Assembly (NCBI GenBank): GCA_016859345.1 | Contig: CM029124.1 | Coordinates: 24,201,980 to 24,265,979, forward strand | Direction: 5' to 3' | DNA length: 64,000 nt | DNA from: Istiophorus platypterus | Taxonomy: Eukaryota; Chordata; Actinopteri; Istiophoriformes; Istiophoridae | Shown here: piece by piece, positions 11,701 to 22,804 of the stretch | Numbering within the stretch: position 1 is the stretch's first letter | Layout of the letters: every line of letters starts with the position of its first letter | Position numbers and translations under genes: made by a program | The notes under the pieces: model-generated | Seen by the model: the letters and a program-made list of their open reading frames with translations, nothing else | What the model was told of the DNA's origin: nothing | Databases searched by the model: none

Positions 11701-11959
11701 TTAATGCCGGTCCTTGTTGATAGAAAATCCATCCACCTTACTGCTTCTGCACTCGGTAAATCCAAACATCCTCAGAGAAGTGTTTGGCCGGATTCAGACA
11801 GAGATTTACCGTGCATTAAAACAATGCAAACGGCTGCATTGCTGGTGTGTGATGTTTCATGTAGCAGTGACACAGTAAAATATAATCCAGTTGAAGGAAC
11901 AGGCTTGCATGTATGTGACAGACATACCCAGCACCGGATGACATCACTGTGTGGCAAAA

Positions 11960-14900
11960 ACTGAACCAGGTTAAACATTTTTCCCAATAGTGCAGTACAG
12001 TACTGTATGAAACTGACCTGATACAAGGAGTTTGTTTTTTTTCACATTTCTTAAGTAATAGTAGTAAGTTCCTCTCCTAACGGGAACCACTTAGAGAAAG
12101 GCATTTTGAAAATCCACTGCTTTGTAATTTAGATTTATTCTTTTCATTTTCCGATTTTACTCTGCATCGTGCAATTTTGTTTTGTCTTCTACAGTAATAT
12201 CACGTAATATGTATGCCCTATAATTAAATGTTCAAAGTGGGTCATAGACATACACCTATAAGAACCATATAAAACTAGCCTCTGTCAACAATGTCTCTAC
12301 ATGATTCCCTACAACTGCCACTTCAAAACCCTAGAGCTGGGTATGGAATGTCAGTACTTACTGCATGCAGGCTGAAATGTTTCTGAAGCATTAAGCATTA
12401 GTTTGAAATGAGATCAGTATAATGAGTTCATAGGGTTTATACAATATACAGTCTTCCCACTCTGCATTATGTATTTATTGTATTCCAAACTGCTAGGATT
12501 TCATTTCTGTTGGAAAGCAGAGAAATTCCTTTAATTTTTTTTTTTTTTTTTTTTTTTTGCCTTAAATTTGTATGCCAATAGAAGGTAAATTCCCTCTCAG
12601 GTTGTTAAAACCTCCAAAGTCTAAGAAAAATTGAGAGGTGTTTTTTTTTTTTAATTTTACAAACTATACTTACTGTATAAACATAGTACTGTACTCAGAT
12701 ATCATGTTGTTACCAATACCAAAAATCTTTAAATGATAGCCAGCCGTAAGAGACTTTAACTGCTGAAGAGGAGATGACACTATGACGCATGAAGAAATCT
12801 CCGACATACCTGAGCATATATACAGATTTTAATTTTTTGTGACATTTAAAATATTCAATTTGCACATTAAGCATTACCACCAATGGATATACACATACAT
12901 TTTTACATCTTACACACATTGTGAATGTATATTAGAATGTAGTGATACAGTGCAGCCAGCACTGGAGTTATCAGCCATAGTGGATCACAGGTAAAACCAG
13001 ACAAACAATGACATGACAACAAGGGAAAAAAAATATGAAAATAAACATCAAGACAATAATAAGATAAGAAAAAATAAGAAGGTGAGGTATGGAAGAAAAA
13101 TAAAAAGGAACCATACCTCATTTTGAAACTTAATTAATAAAATATCAACATTTTACTTTGAAAATAAGTATACAGTAATTTAATTTATGTGGTTTGGATT
13201 CCCCTTTAGAAGCTAAAAGTAATTTTACAGTTCTTTTATTCAGAAAAAAAATGCAAATGTCCAATATATCCAAAAAAGAAAAAAAAATTCAAGCTCCGAT
13301 TCAGGTCGTCACATCTGGATTTACAAATGTTTGATATATACTATAATATCCTGTTTCCATACCAAGTCTAAGTTCACCTAGTAATCACTTTATTGCCAAA
13401 TGGGTAACAGTAATTCCACATGTAGTAAAAACAGCTAATTTGAGATTTCTCTTTAACTGATGAATTGGCAAATTATATTCTTGACAAAGCTTCATAGAGA
13501 ACCCTCAGATAACTATTGTTTTATGACTGGCCCTCCTAAAATTTTCGTGCAACACACTCATTGCTTTTCTCCCAGTTTGCATTACATGGAAGTCAGCCCA
13601 GAGGGAAAATTCTCGTCTGGAGTGTTTCGGAACAAATACAAGTGGCTGGAAGTTGTAAGTGCTTTTTGATTGGGGCAGCTTCTGTGTCAACCTGTAGCAT
13701 TCTAGGCTGCTTAGGGAGGTAGGGTCACATTCTCTGGTCACCATTGCTATTCTACAGCCTCCTTGGCGGGCGGGCGGGCGGGCGGGGGGGGGGGGGGGCC
13801 GGGCGGCCTAAGCAAATGAAGAAGGGAGCTCTGTTTGTTTATCTTGGGTTAAGGATGATGTTTGCGGCTCAATAAAATGGATGAAAGTGATGTTACCCCC
13901 GTCTTTTCTGCACTGAAAGTGCTCCACATTTGCATGGCAACATTGGCGACACAGAAGGTGTGATTTTTCCCACAAGCCAGTTCTTCTCTGGTGCTCACTT
14001 TGCAGACAGTAGAGGCCATGGTGGGGGCTGTCATGGGGAGGGTAAACTAGGGCCCTAATTCATTCAGTTCACAAAAAGTGTAGTGGTGTTCCAGAGGGTC
14101 AGCAAATCCTGGATTTGGGAACAACATCGAAAACTCCAGAGTTCACCCGGGAAAAAAACATCATTCTTTTAAACTATAAAAAAAACTGCATTCCAGCAAT
14201 ATTTATCCATTCCTATCAGGTTACATCATTGAGTTATCACAAAACACCAACTTCAAGTAATTGATCTGGTGTCTGCAGGCTTCTAGGGGAAGTCCTTGGA
14301 ACAAATCCCTCTGTTAATCCAATGTGGAAGAAGTTAAGCAGATTAATGTCGAGTATTGTCAAGGGCATTTAATTCAGTGCTTTAGGTTAAAAAAATCAAA
14401 GGTCAGGATTCATTTGTGAGGGAACTCATAAATTGTTTTGCAGTATCTACTAACAGTCTGTCTACGCAGAAAACATTTCAGCAGCATTTCTCTGCCATCC
14501 TCCTATTTTAACCAATCCACAGGTCTACAGGTCTAACAGTTTGAATTTTACTCATGACCTGAAATGTAGTTGTAAAACTTCTGAAAGTCTATTTTCCTCA
14601 ATTAATCAATAAGTTGATCAACAGAAAAATAGTTTGTAACTATGTGTGTATAAAAACATATATATATATATAAGTGAATCAATGTAATGTACAAATAATA
14701 GAGGAGAGGGGGGAGTCTGGATGAAAATAAAGACAGGAGTTGCTGGTAAGTTTTACAACTAGTGGTTAATTGTAACATACACACACTCAAACTCAGACAC
14801 AGTCCACACACAGAGTCAGAGCATGTTGGTAGGACACAAATGTTACTTTACTATACTTTAACAATGTAGCCATCATTTTGGAAAACATAAATATCAATGG

Positions 14901-15050
14901 TTCAAAGCAATGTAGTATTACCAGGGTAGTGCACATGAACAAGTAGTGTATAAATTACATGGTATCCAAGTCCTGCTTGAACTCAACGGCCTTTTGTAAA
15001 TCTGTAAACCTTTATTGTAGCTGGACTAAAAACAGGTCACTTCACTACTA
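11960..15050. other. Intergenic, no gene seen
   Basis: AT-rich sequence with homopolymer T runs (12536-12558, 12641-12653), one G-rich tract at 13765-13803 and no recognisable exon. The short frames here lack any family signal. Confidence 0.5.
13765..13803 (+). repeat. (GGGC)n plus G-run, G-quadruplex candidate
   Basis: Several ggcg/gggc repeats are followed by an uninterrupted run of about 16 G and then ccgggcgg. The plus strand has far more than four GGG tracts with very short loops, so a G-quadruplex is expected. It stands alone in AT-rich intergenic DNA. The exact G count may be affected by assembly error. Confidence 0.8.
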
Positions 15051-15054
15051 CTAT

Positions 15055-15112
<58 letters not shown>

Positions 15113-15116
15113 GCTT

Positions 15117-15156
<40 letters not shown>
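15055..15156. repeat. Twin (CA)n microsatellites with a repeated 10-bp spacer
   Basis: A (CA)n run to 15110 is followed by aagcttgtac, a second (CA)n run to 15156, and the same aagcttgtac again. More interrupted CA units continue to about 15215. The repeated spacer suggests duplication of a CA-plus-spacer unit. Open frames across it (poly-His/Thr or poly-Cys/Val) are artefacts. Confidence 0.95.
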
Positions 15157-15158
<2 letters not shown>

Positions 15159-15229
15159 GCTTGTACACAAATACACACACACACATAAACACACATGCAC
15201 AAACACACACACACAAAGGTTCTTCTCAA

Positions 15230-18200
15230 AAAAAACGGGGCTTCCTGGACTCACTATTATTTAGTTCAGATTAAAGAGTAATAATAATAATAATAATTTC
15301 ATCAATCACACAAAAAATGTCAATCAAAATTGTATCACATTTTCATATCAGGGGTGGATGACACTTATTGGCCAATATCAGATACATATATTGGTAAAGC
15401 AAAATAGTGACTTAACTCTCTTTCACACATATGTACCTGCAGAGACACAAACATTAGTGCATGTCAGAATTGTCCAATGAGATTAAAAACTGGGGTGTTA
15501 AAAGGCAGGAGATGAAAGAATAACAGTGGAGATACTGGGAGTTACAGAACCTGAAAGAAGCTAAAGCCTAAAAACAAACAGAGTGGTATCATCGCCACAA
15601 CAGCACAGCACTCTGACACTGACATGCTGCTATCTGCTAAAAAGAAGGAGGGGTTCATGACTTCAAATGACCTTGTTATCCCTGTTGGGATCAGTCTAAG
15701 AATACCCTCCCTGTTAGCTTTCCCTGGTCAGGTTTCATGTAGGGAGAAACCCCAGTGGTCACAGCATCTACTTTCTGTTCATGTAAAAATATGCTGTTGT
15801 TAGAAGGTTAAAACACAAGAGAAGAAGAATATTTATTTATAAAACAGGTGAAAACTCAAGAAGATCCAATCAGTAATATACTAGACAGATTAGGTATGCT
15901 ATACATTGGGTCATGGCATCAGTAAGGTGGGACTGGTTGAAGCTTGAATTGCTACCGGTCCTGGGTCTGTGCACAGTTTTTGTTGGAGATATGTCTGACA
16001 TGAGCAATACCTGCTCCATCTTCAGGCAAAATGCAAAAAATCACTAATTCATTTGGCCTGGAGGCAGCTATGCTGGCTAGTGAGCTTTTCTCTGAATAAG
16101 CAAGCCTGAGACAATTTCCCTGCTGGCATTTTTATGAACATTTATGAGCTCTTTTTAACTTACAGAAATAAGTAAGTTCATAAGAAGATGAATGGAATGC
16201 ATAGACATTAATTCAACTGTATGGTCAGCACTGTCTCCTAGAAATGATGTTTATATACACTGAATTTGTGAAAGTAAATTCATTTTAAGAAAAAGTAATT
16301 GCGGACTACCTTTTATATTAACATGATGAGAAAATGTTGTTAATTTACATATTATGTAAGGTACAAATATAATGATAAATATAATATCAGTAAAATACTC
16401 ACAGGCAACGTGTTTATTTTGCCTCCAGAAATATCTTATCTTGCAGCACAATATTTACTTGTTGTGACTACCGCATTGTTATATTTTTTATGGTTATGTT
16501 TCCCTAACCATAACCAAGGACCTGGTGCCTAAATTTAACCATAAAAAAACCTCAAAAACCAAGCATTAGTTGCTGGTATTAGATCGCTTATCATAAGAAT
16601 TGATAATGTACTTAAACAAATTTAATAGGTTGTCTGTGAACATTTTACTGAATTTCGGAAATTAATTAATTCACAACATCCTCATCCAGCTGATATAAAT
16701 TTCTGGGGGACAGTGCACAACTACACGAGACATATTTTCTTACTTTCCTCTAGTGGTACCTCTCCAGGCAAAAAGTTTGGATTTTATTTGTCCATGTTTG
16801 AAGTCATTTTTCTTTGAGATTTAAGCCTCCACCACAATGCAATGAGGTTAAATTTCTGTTACATGGTCGCAGATGGACCAACATGTCCACATGAAGCCAT
16901 CTAAATATTAAACGAATGTTTTCTTATGAGAACCAATTGTCCACAGTGACAGATTCTCCAGGTGGTTTTCATAGAGAGCTCTGTCCTCAGTGAAACACCT
17001 GAAGCATACTTAATCTCTTCTTCTTCGTTTTCTTTTCAGTCCAGAAACAACAAAACTGCATTGCAGCCGACATCTGTTGAGGAGTGAGACAGGCAGCTGA
17101 TTGATAACATCCGCATTTTAAGACGCTATATCGCCATCTCACAAAGTCGGCATTAATACAGGTTAATGACAACACCTGTGCTGTGTGTTCATATATATAT
17201 TGACATTTAGACTGATGGATCACAGAGAAAGTTAAAAATGATTAAATGTTGTCTTCTTATTGTCACTGGCTCAAAGTCCTCACTGAACAGCTTACATAAT
17301 CATTATGCAAAACATTGAAAAACTCTGGAGGCCATTTTGGAAAAGCTTAGCTTTGGGGAGAGAAAACATCATATTATGGATGGAGAGATGAGAATGTGTT
17401 CACAAATAAGCATCTTAATGTGGATGCACTCATAATTCAAGTAGCTGCTTTGTAAAAGTAGATAATGGTACTAATTAGACTTTCGTCTAGGTCACTGTTT
17501 AAGACCTGATTACATTTGCCAAAGAAGTTATATAATCATCATGTCTGTTTGTTGGTTGGTTTGTTTGTTAATTTTTTTGTCAGCATAATTATGCAAAAAG
17601 GACTAAACCAATTTGTATTGAACTTGGTGGAGGGATGGGGCATGGGTCAGGGAAGAACCCATTAAAGTTTGGGGCAAATCATTTACTATGAAATTTAATT
17701 GTTTGTTTGACAATGCCCTTGGCAGAGGTCTGTGGTCTAGGCTCAGAAGTTTCCATTTCAATAGACATTAGGAAAAATAAGGTTATCATGTTATAGGCAT
17801 GTATATTGGCCATGGGTATACATGCTTAATTTATGAGATTCCCAGTGATTTTGATTTTGGGGTTTTCAGGGAGTTCTGGATGTTATTCAGGGGATCAGAC
17901 CCATGCACACTGATCCAGATCAATGGGAACTCTTACTGTTACATTTTATTAATGGTATACTTCTAAACTGTGAGTGCAACAAATTCACCCCCATTGTACT
18001 GACAGATATCTGCAAACCTGGACTATTAAAACTAAAATCATTTGCACAAAGTGATACCACTAGAGGAAAGGTAGAATATATTTAAGGGCGAACCTTTAAT
18101 AAAAGGTTTTCCCAGCAAATAAACAGAGCAAGTCTTTGACTCAGGCTTCAACCTGATTGGAGGAAAAGCATCAGCCATCTTTCTGTGTTAACAACAACTT

Positions 18201-19230
18201 CTGATATCTGGTTACTTTGGGTCTGTTTGGGTCCTCTTTCCAGCTGTGGTTCACCTGTTTCTGGTCTCTTCAATGTGAGTTTTTACATTTTTATTGGCTG
18301 CGTCAGCTTAAGTTTAAGCTATAATATTTACAGGGTGAGGACAAAATGCTCATAACCAAAATTACTAGCACATACTGCTAGGGCTACTGACTTTAATCCC
18401 AGCTTCTGTAGAGAACAAGAAGACGGGGATGGACAGCTGATCGCATACAGCCAAAGAACAAACAAGCTGACACTACAGAAACTCTCTGTCCAAAGTTCAG
18501 AAATACACCTAGCAACACCTCTAAAGCTCACTGATGAACACGTTGTATCTCATTTATTTTATTTAAGAGACCAAAACCTGACATAACTTGCATTATAGCT
18601 GGAAACACTGCATGTAAGTGCTGTATGGATGGGTGTCATTGGCAAGAAATAGTCAAGAGATGGTATGGTAAAATGAAAACATATAAAATACATATGGACT
18701 TTACAATAAATTTACAGTTTTTGGGAATTTCACCCTTTTTTAGTTTTATTCATGTTTAGATAATCAGTGTGCACGGATTTCTAATTTGTGTATTCAAATG
18801 AATCATGTGTGCACACAAATAAAGATAACATAATTGAACATGTTTTATTAAATACAAGCAGCTCATATAGATGAGACTGTTTGACAACTGTTACTGTTTA
18901 TCTTTTGCTGTTACAAATGTGTTATCTTTGATAGCCCTTAAACATACAGTTAAAATCTTATTAGTATTAGTTAAGTGTTGTGATTGCATACACATTATTC
19001 ATCTGAGAGCATTCAATACACACAAACTCGTTTCTTATTTTCTCTACAGCTTCCTACAGGCCTGATGCAGATGGTACTAGACTAACACTAAGCTAAATTG
19101 TATTTACATGCACCTATGTATGCATAGATGCTGGTCAACCCACTTGAGTGTATGTGTTTTTTCAGGCTTTCACAGACAGGCCCAAAGCAAGCATGTACCA
19201 AACAAGAGTTTAATATCAGTATTCTAATGT
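15230..19230. other. Intergenic sequence downstream of fgf8
   Basis: No exon was recognised. The stretch contains the dispersed repeat at 17535-17740 and otherwise AT-rich unique-looking sequence. A small 'aaccataacc' piece at 16490-16560 belongs to the family described at 49350. Confidence 0.5.
17535..17740 (+). repeat. Dispersed fish repeat ('tttgtttgtt ... ttggcagaggtctg' type)
   Basis: It begins with a gttggttggtttgtttg run, continues with an aacttggtggagggatgggg core and gaagaacccattaaa, and ends in cttggcagaggtctg. I recognise this order as a common interspersed repeat of fish genomes; the class is uncertain. This copy looks diverged. Confidence 0.6.
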
Positions 19231-19233
19231 ACA

Positions 19234-19239
19234 TTTATT
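19234..19239 (-). terminator. Candidate fgf8 polyadenylation signal AATAAA
   Basis: First perfect AATAAA downstream of the fgf8 stop on the coding strand. Other AT-rich near-matches lie further on (around 18840), so alternative ends are possible. Confidence 0.4.
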
Positions 19240-20108
19240 AAACATTTTAAATAAATATTCCATCCTTAAAATTATTTTACATATCCTCAAATAAAAATAT
19301 ATTTATATATGTATAAAATCAGACATTCAGGGGGCAACAAGAACACAAGTGGACAAGGGGTAGTGGGTGTGTTGAGGGGTTCCTTACACTTCAATTCATT
19401 TTGTACACATCAACATTACAGTCAGAACAGGAAACCTGTGATTATCAAATGTAGCTGCCACATTGTTCCATCAGATGCTGTTAAAGCTCTGTTTGCTTGA
19501 GCTGTGTGAGAACGATACCAAATGAACCCAGTCAAGATGCAACATCTAGCAGAAAGCCTAGACACTGCACCGATATAACCATGTGCTTATGCAACGTTTA
19601 CTGACCCTGGCACTCTCCAACACAGTGTGTGACAGTTTGTGTCTCTGAACGCAGCGTTCCCTGGCAGTGCGGTCAATCAGGGCCCTTCAAGTCTCCTTGA
19701 GCAGCAGGCGAGAGTCCAAAAAATGACTCCACTGGTCAAAATGACATAAAAAACAACACAATGCACTCTACTAATATATCCCCGATAAGTCAGACAATGA
19801 GTTATGTGCATCTAAAAACATACTTTACTTCTCTTTTTCTTTTCTTTTTTTTTTTTTTTTTTTTACACAGGTCAGTACTAAAAGTCTGGAATACAAAAAT
19901 AGATTTCTCTTTTTTTGTCTATGTACAGCTTTTTTTTAACTTTGAGAAAATAGGAAAAAAAACTACATATTAAGATATAGTAATGCTCAGTATAAAAAAT
20001 GTCTGGAGGTTTTTGTGGAGGGCAGAGGAGTGTGTTGGCCGCTGCAACATCAGTCAGTCTTTCAGTTTCTCCTCTTTCTCTGTTTGTCTTTTAATATCTT
20101 CCTCCTTC
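19234..20108 (-). other. fgf8: fgf8 3' UTR (probable)
   Basis: This stretch follows the fgf8 stop codon at 20109-20111. The first canonical AATAAA on the minus strand is at 19234-19239 (plus tttatt), giving a 3' UTR of about 870 nt. It contains a long T tract on the plus strand (about 19846-19864), which would be an A tract in the mRNA. The cleavage site is inferred from the signal alone. Confidence 0.5.
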
Positions 20109-20393
20109 TCAGCGCTCGGACGAATACCGTGTGCGTTTAGTCCTTTGGCTGAAGGGGTAGTGGATGAAGTCGAAAGGCCGGGGATGGGTTGGGTGTGCAG
20201 GCTGCTGCCCCTTCGGCAACCTCTTCATGAAATGGACTTCTCGCTGGTGCTGGCGTGTCCGCGAGCCTTTCCGTGGCCGCCCGCGCCGGGTGAAGGCCAT
20301 GTACCAGCCCTCGTAGCGGGCATTCCTCAACGCTGTGTAGTTGTTCTCCAGAACAATCTCAGTAAAGATACAGTCACGGCCCTGTCCATTTTT
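20109..20393 (-). CDS. fgf8: fgf8 coding exon 5 (C-terminal half)
   Basis: Encodes residues 120-213: KNGQGRDCIFTEIVLENNYT, then ARYEGWYMAFTRRGRPRKG, the heparin-binding HQREVHFMKRLPKG, and a variable QQPAHPTHPRPFDF segment before the stop. The acceptor is ggttctgcag, preceded directly by a (TG)n repeat rather than a normal pyrimidine tract. Confidence 0.97.
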   Translation of the reverse strand, partial: KNGQGRDCIFTEIVLENNYTALRNARYEGWYMAFTRRGRPRKGSRTRQHQREVHFMKRLPKGQQPAHPTHPRPFDFIHYPFSQRTKRTRYSSER

Positions 20394-22063
20394 CTGCAGA
20401 ACCACACACACACACACACACACAGAAAAGCAGTTAGTGTGAATGTTCAGAGAAGAGTCCTCGATGAAGATTTACAGATGGGAAATATCAGATGTATAAA
20501 AGCTTCCCTGTGCAGCCTGTCCCCTGCACACACACACGCACACAGCCCTCCCCACATACATGCAGCATATGCTACAGTCATTACAGATCAGAGAGAGGGG
20601 GATGACAGTAAGCGATGACTCTTCTCTCCCTTCAGCAATCATCCAGCAGCCCTGGAGGGTCAGTAGCTGCAGGACGGATCCGCCAACCATAAAACCTTAA
20701 TCAACCCCCGAGAGTCACTTTCACTCCTGGTTTGATTTCCCGTTGCATTAGTGCTTACATTTAACCAACTAGGTCTGTCTGAATTGAATAAAAATTGACA
20801 GATCCTTAAATACATCTCACCATTCCACTGCTGTCTTCAGGAGAGGCCCCATTAAATCAGGTTGTTGACATTAGACAACAGTGTGGCTCAAGACTGAGAT
20901 GGTTAATAAAAAGGAGGGCAAAGTGTGACTTCCTGTTGGTGACATCATCAAGAAAAAAACCTCTTCATTGGAGATGAAATATACAGTAAGGTCAGCTGAA
21001 ATGGTAGTCACTGGACCTACTGTAGCAACCTCCCCCCGTTTGGACAAAAAAGTGTGTTAAAAATAGTCATGATACACCCATGTGCATGCATACATCTGAA
21101 AGACACACTCCCTCTTCATTCTTTCTCCCTTTAAAACACACACACTCTTGGGTCGGGCAGGCTGTGACTGGGCTGGTAGCTAAGGGCAGATGGTGTACGA
21201 GGCAGGGTGCTGGGTGGGTGGAGGGGAGTGTGTGTGTTTGTGGTGGTGGTGGTGGTGGTGGTGGTAAGGTGGGAGGGGTGGCAGCTCTGTTTATTATCTG
21301 TCATAGTGAGAGTGGGGCACTGAGTATACATACACATACTGTACATATATATAGCTATATCAGGGTCTCGTTACACTTGGTAATACTTGTCAGTATTACA
21401 ATGGGATCACATTGTTGGTTTTGATCTGTCTATGGAATTTTGTTTACATTAGAAAAATATAGAATATTACCAACCATAATGTGCCATATTCATGCACAGT
21501 GCATCGATATCTAGATGTACACAGTGGCTCATTATCCATGTCTTTGATTCATATGATCATAGGGAAAGTAGCCCTAGCTTTTTCAGTTTGATAGCTTTAC
21601 TGTCAAGTTTGACTTGCCTTCACTGGAAACCTCTAAGACTCGGCTGCAAATTGGCTGTTTGCATACTTTTTTTTCCTCTTTATTTATCAGAAATTTAATC
21701 TATGCTACAATGACCTAGCCTAAGCTTTTGCCTCTGCGGAGTTTAACTTTTCTTCTCACCTTGCCGATGAGCTTCCCCCTCTTGTTCATGCAGATGTAGA
21801 AGCCTGTCTCAGCCCCCTTTATGCGCACTCGGCTCCCAAATGTGTCAGTTTCCACAACGAGTTTAGCTAAAGAAAACAAACAAAAATAGTTTTGTTAGCC
21901 ACTACAACTTAGGATGGTTGCAAGAGCTTCAAGGGATTAGTGTTTATCTGAAGTATTCCTCAAACATTAAAACCTGAATCAATGATTAAAGGTGTGCACA
22001 TGGACATAAAAGCATCGACAAAACACACAAATGGTTGAGTGCAGTTTCAAGCATGCATGCTCT

Positions 22064-22121
<58 letters not shown>

Positions 22122-22758
22122 AAACCTGTGGGATCATTCCTTGGGATTCATACTAGCTGAAATTCTTGCAAAATGATAAAACCACGTGTCTCTTGATGCT
22201 TTCAAAGCTAAAGAGGCGATCCTGGCAAGCCAATCAAAAATTCCTTTTCAAATAAATCTGCATTGACCTCACACATAAAGCTCCACATTTATCTCTGTAT
22301 CCCGAGAAGTACTGAAAGTCACAAGAAATACGGATTGTTCACAGAGATTGACTTAAGGGAGCTTTGAGCATTTTTTTACATTGCTTTCAACAAGACGAAA
22401 AACAATAAAATGAAGGCAGATTTCATTATTTTTGAACTTTTGCAGAATAAGAAACAAAATATTACTGAACGTCATTTCTAGTCTGCTGCATTTAGTGTGT
22501 TTACACAGCAGGGATTTGAGATTCTTATAGATATTGATCCAGATTATTCAAAGCCAAGAGTAGTTGACCTATAAATTCCAATTTAATCCACATTGTGTCA
22601 TAAAAATTGTTCCATTGTGTGGCCACATGGTTTGTGGGGTCACTGAGAAGGCCAGGACCTTCCCTGGCCAACCACTACACAATTTAGAGTTACAGTTGTA
22701 GTTTGGACCAGCAGTTACATCTGAACTGAATAAGAGAGATATGGGAGACACACACATA

Positions 22759-22804
<46 letters not shown>

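Noticed and set aside
15026..15274. His/Thr- and Cys/Val-rich open frames
   Set aside because: Translations of the (CA)n microsatellite in both strands.
19983..20618. 211-codon plus-strand open frame
   Set aside because: It is the antisense shadow of fgf8 exon 5 plus the CA repeat; no family resemblance in this frame.
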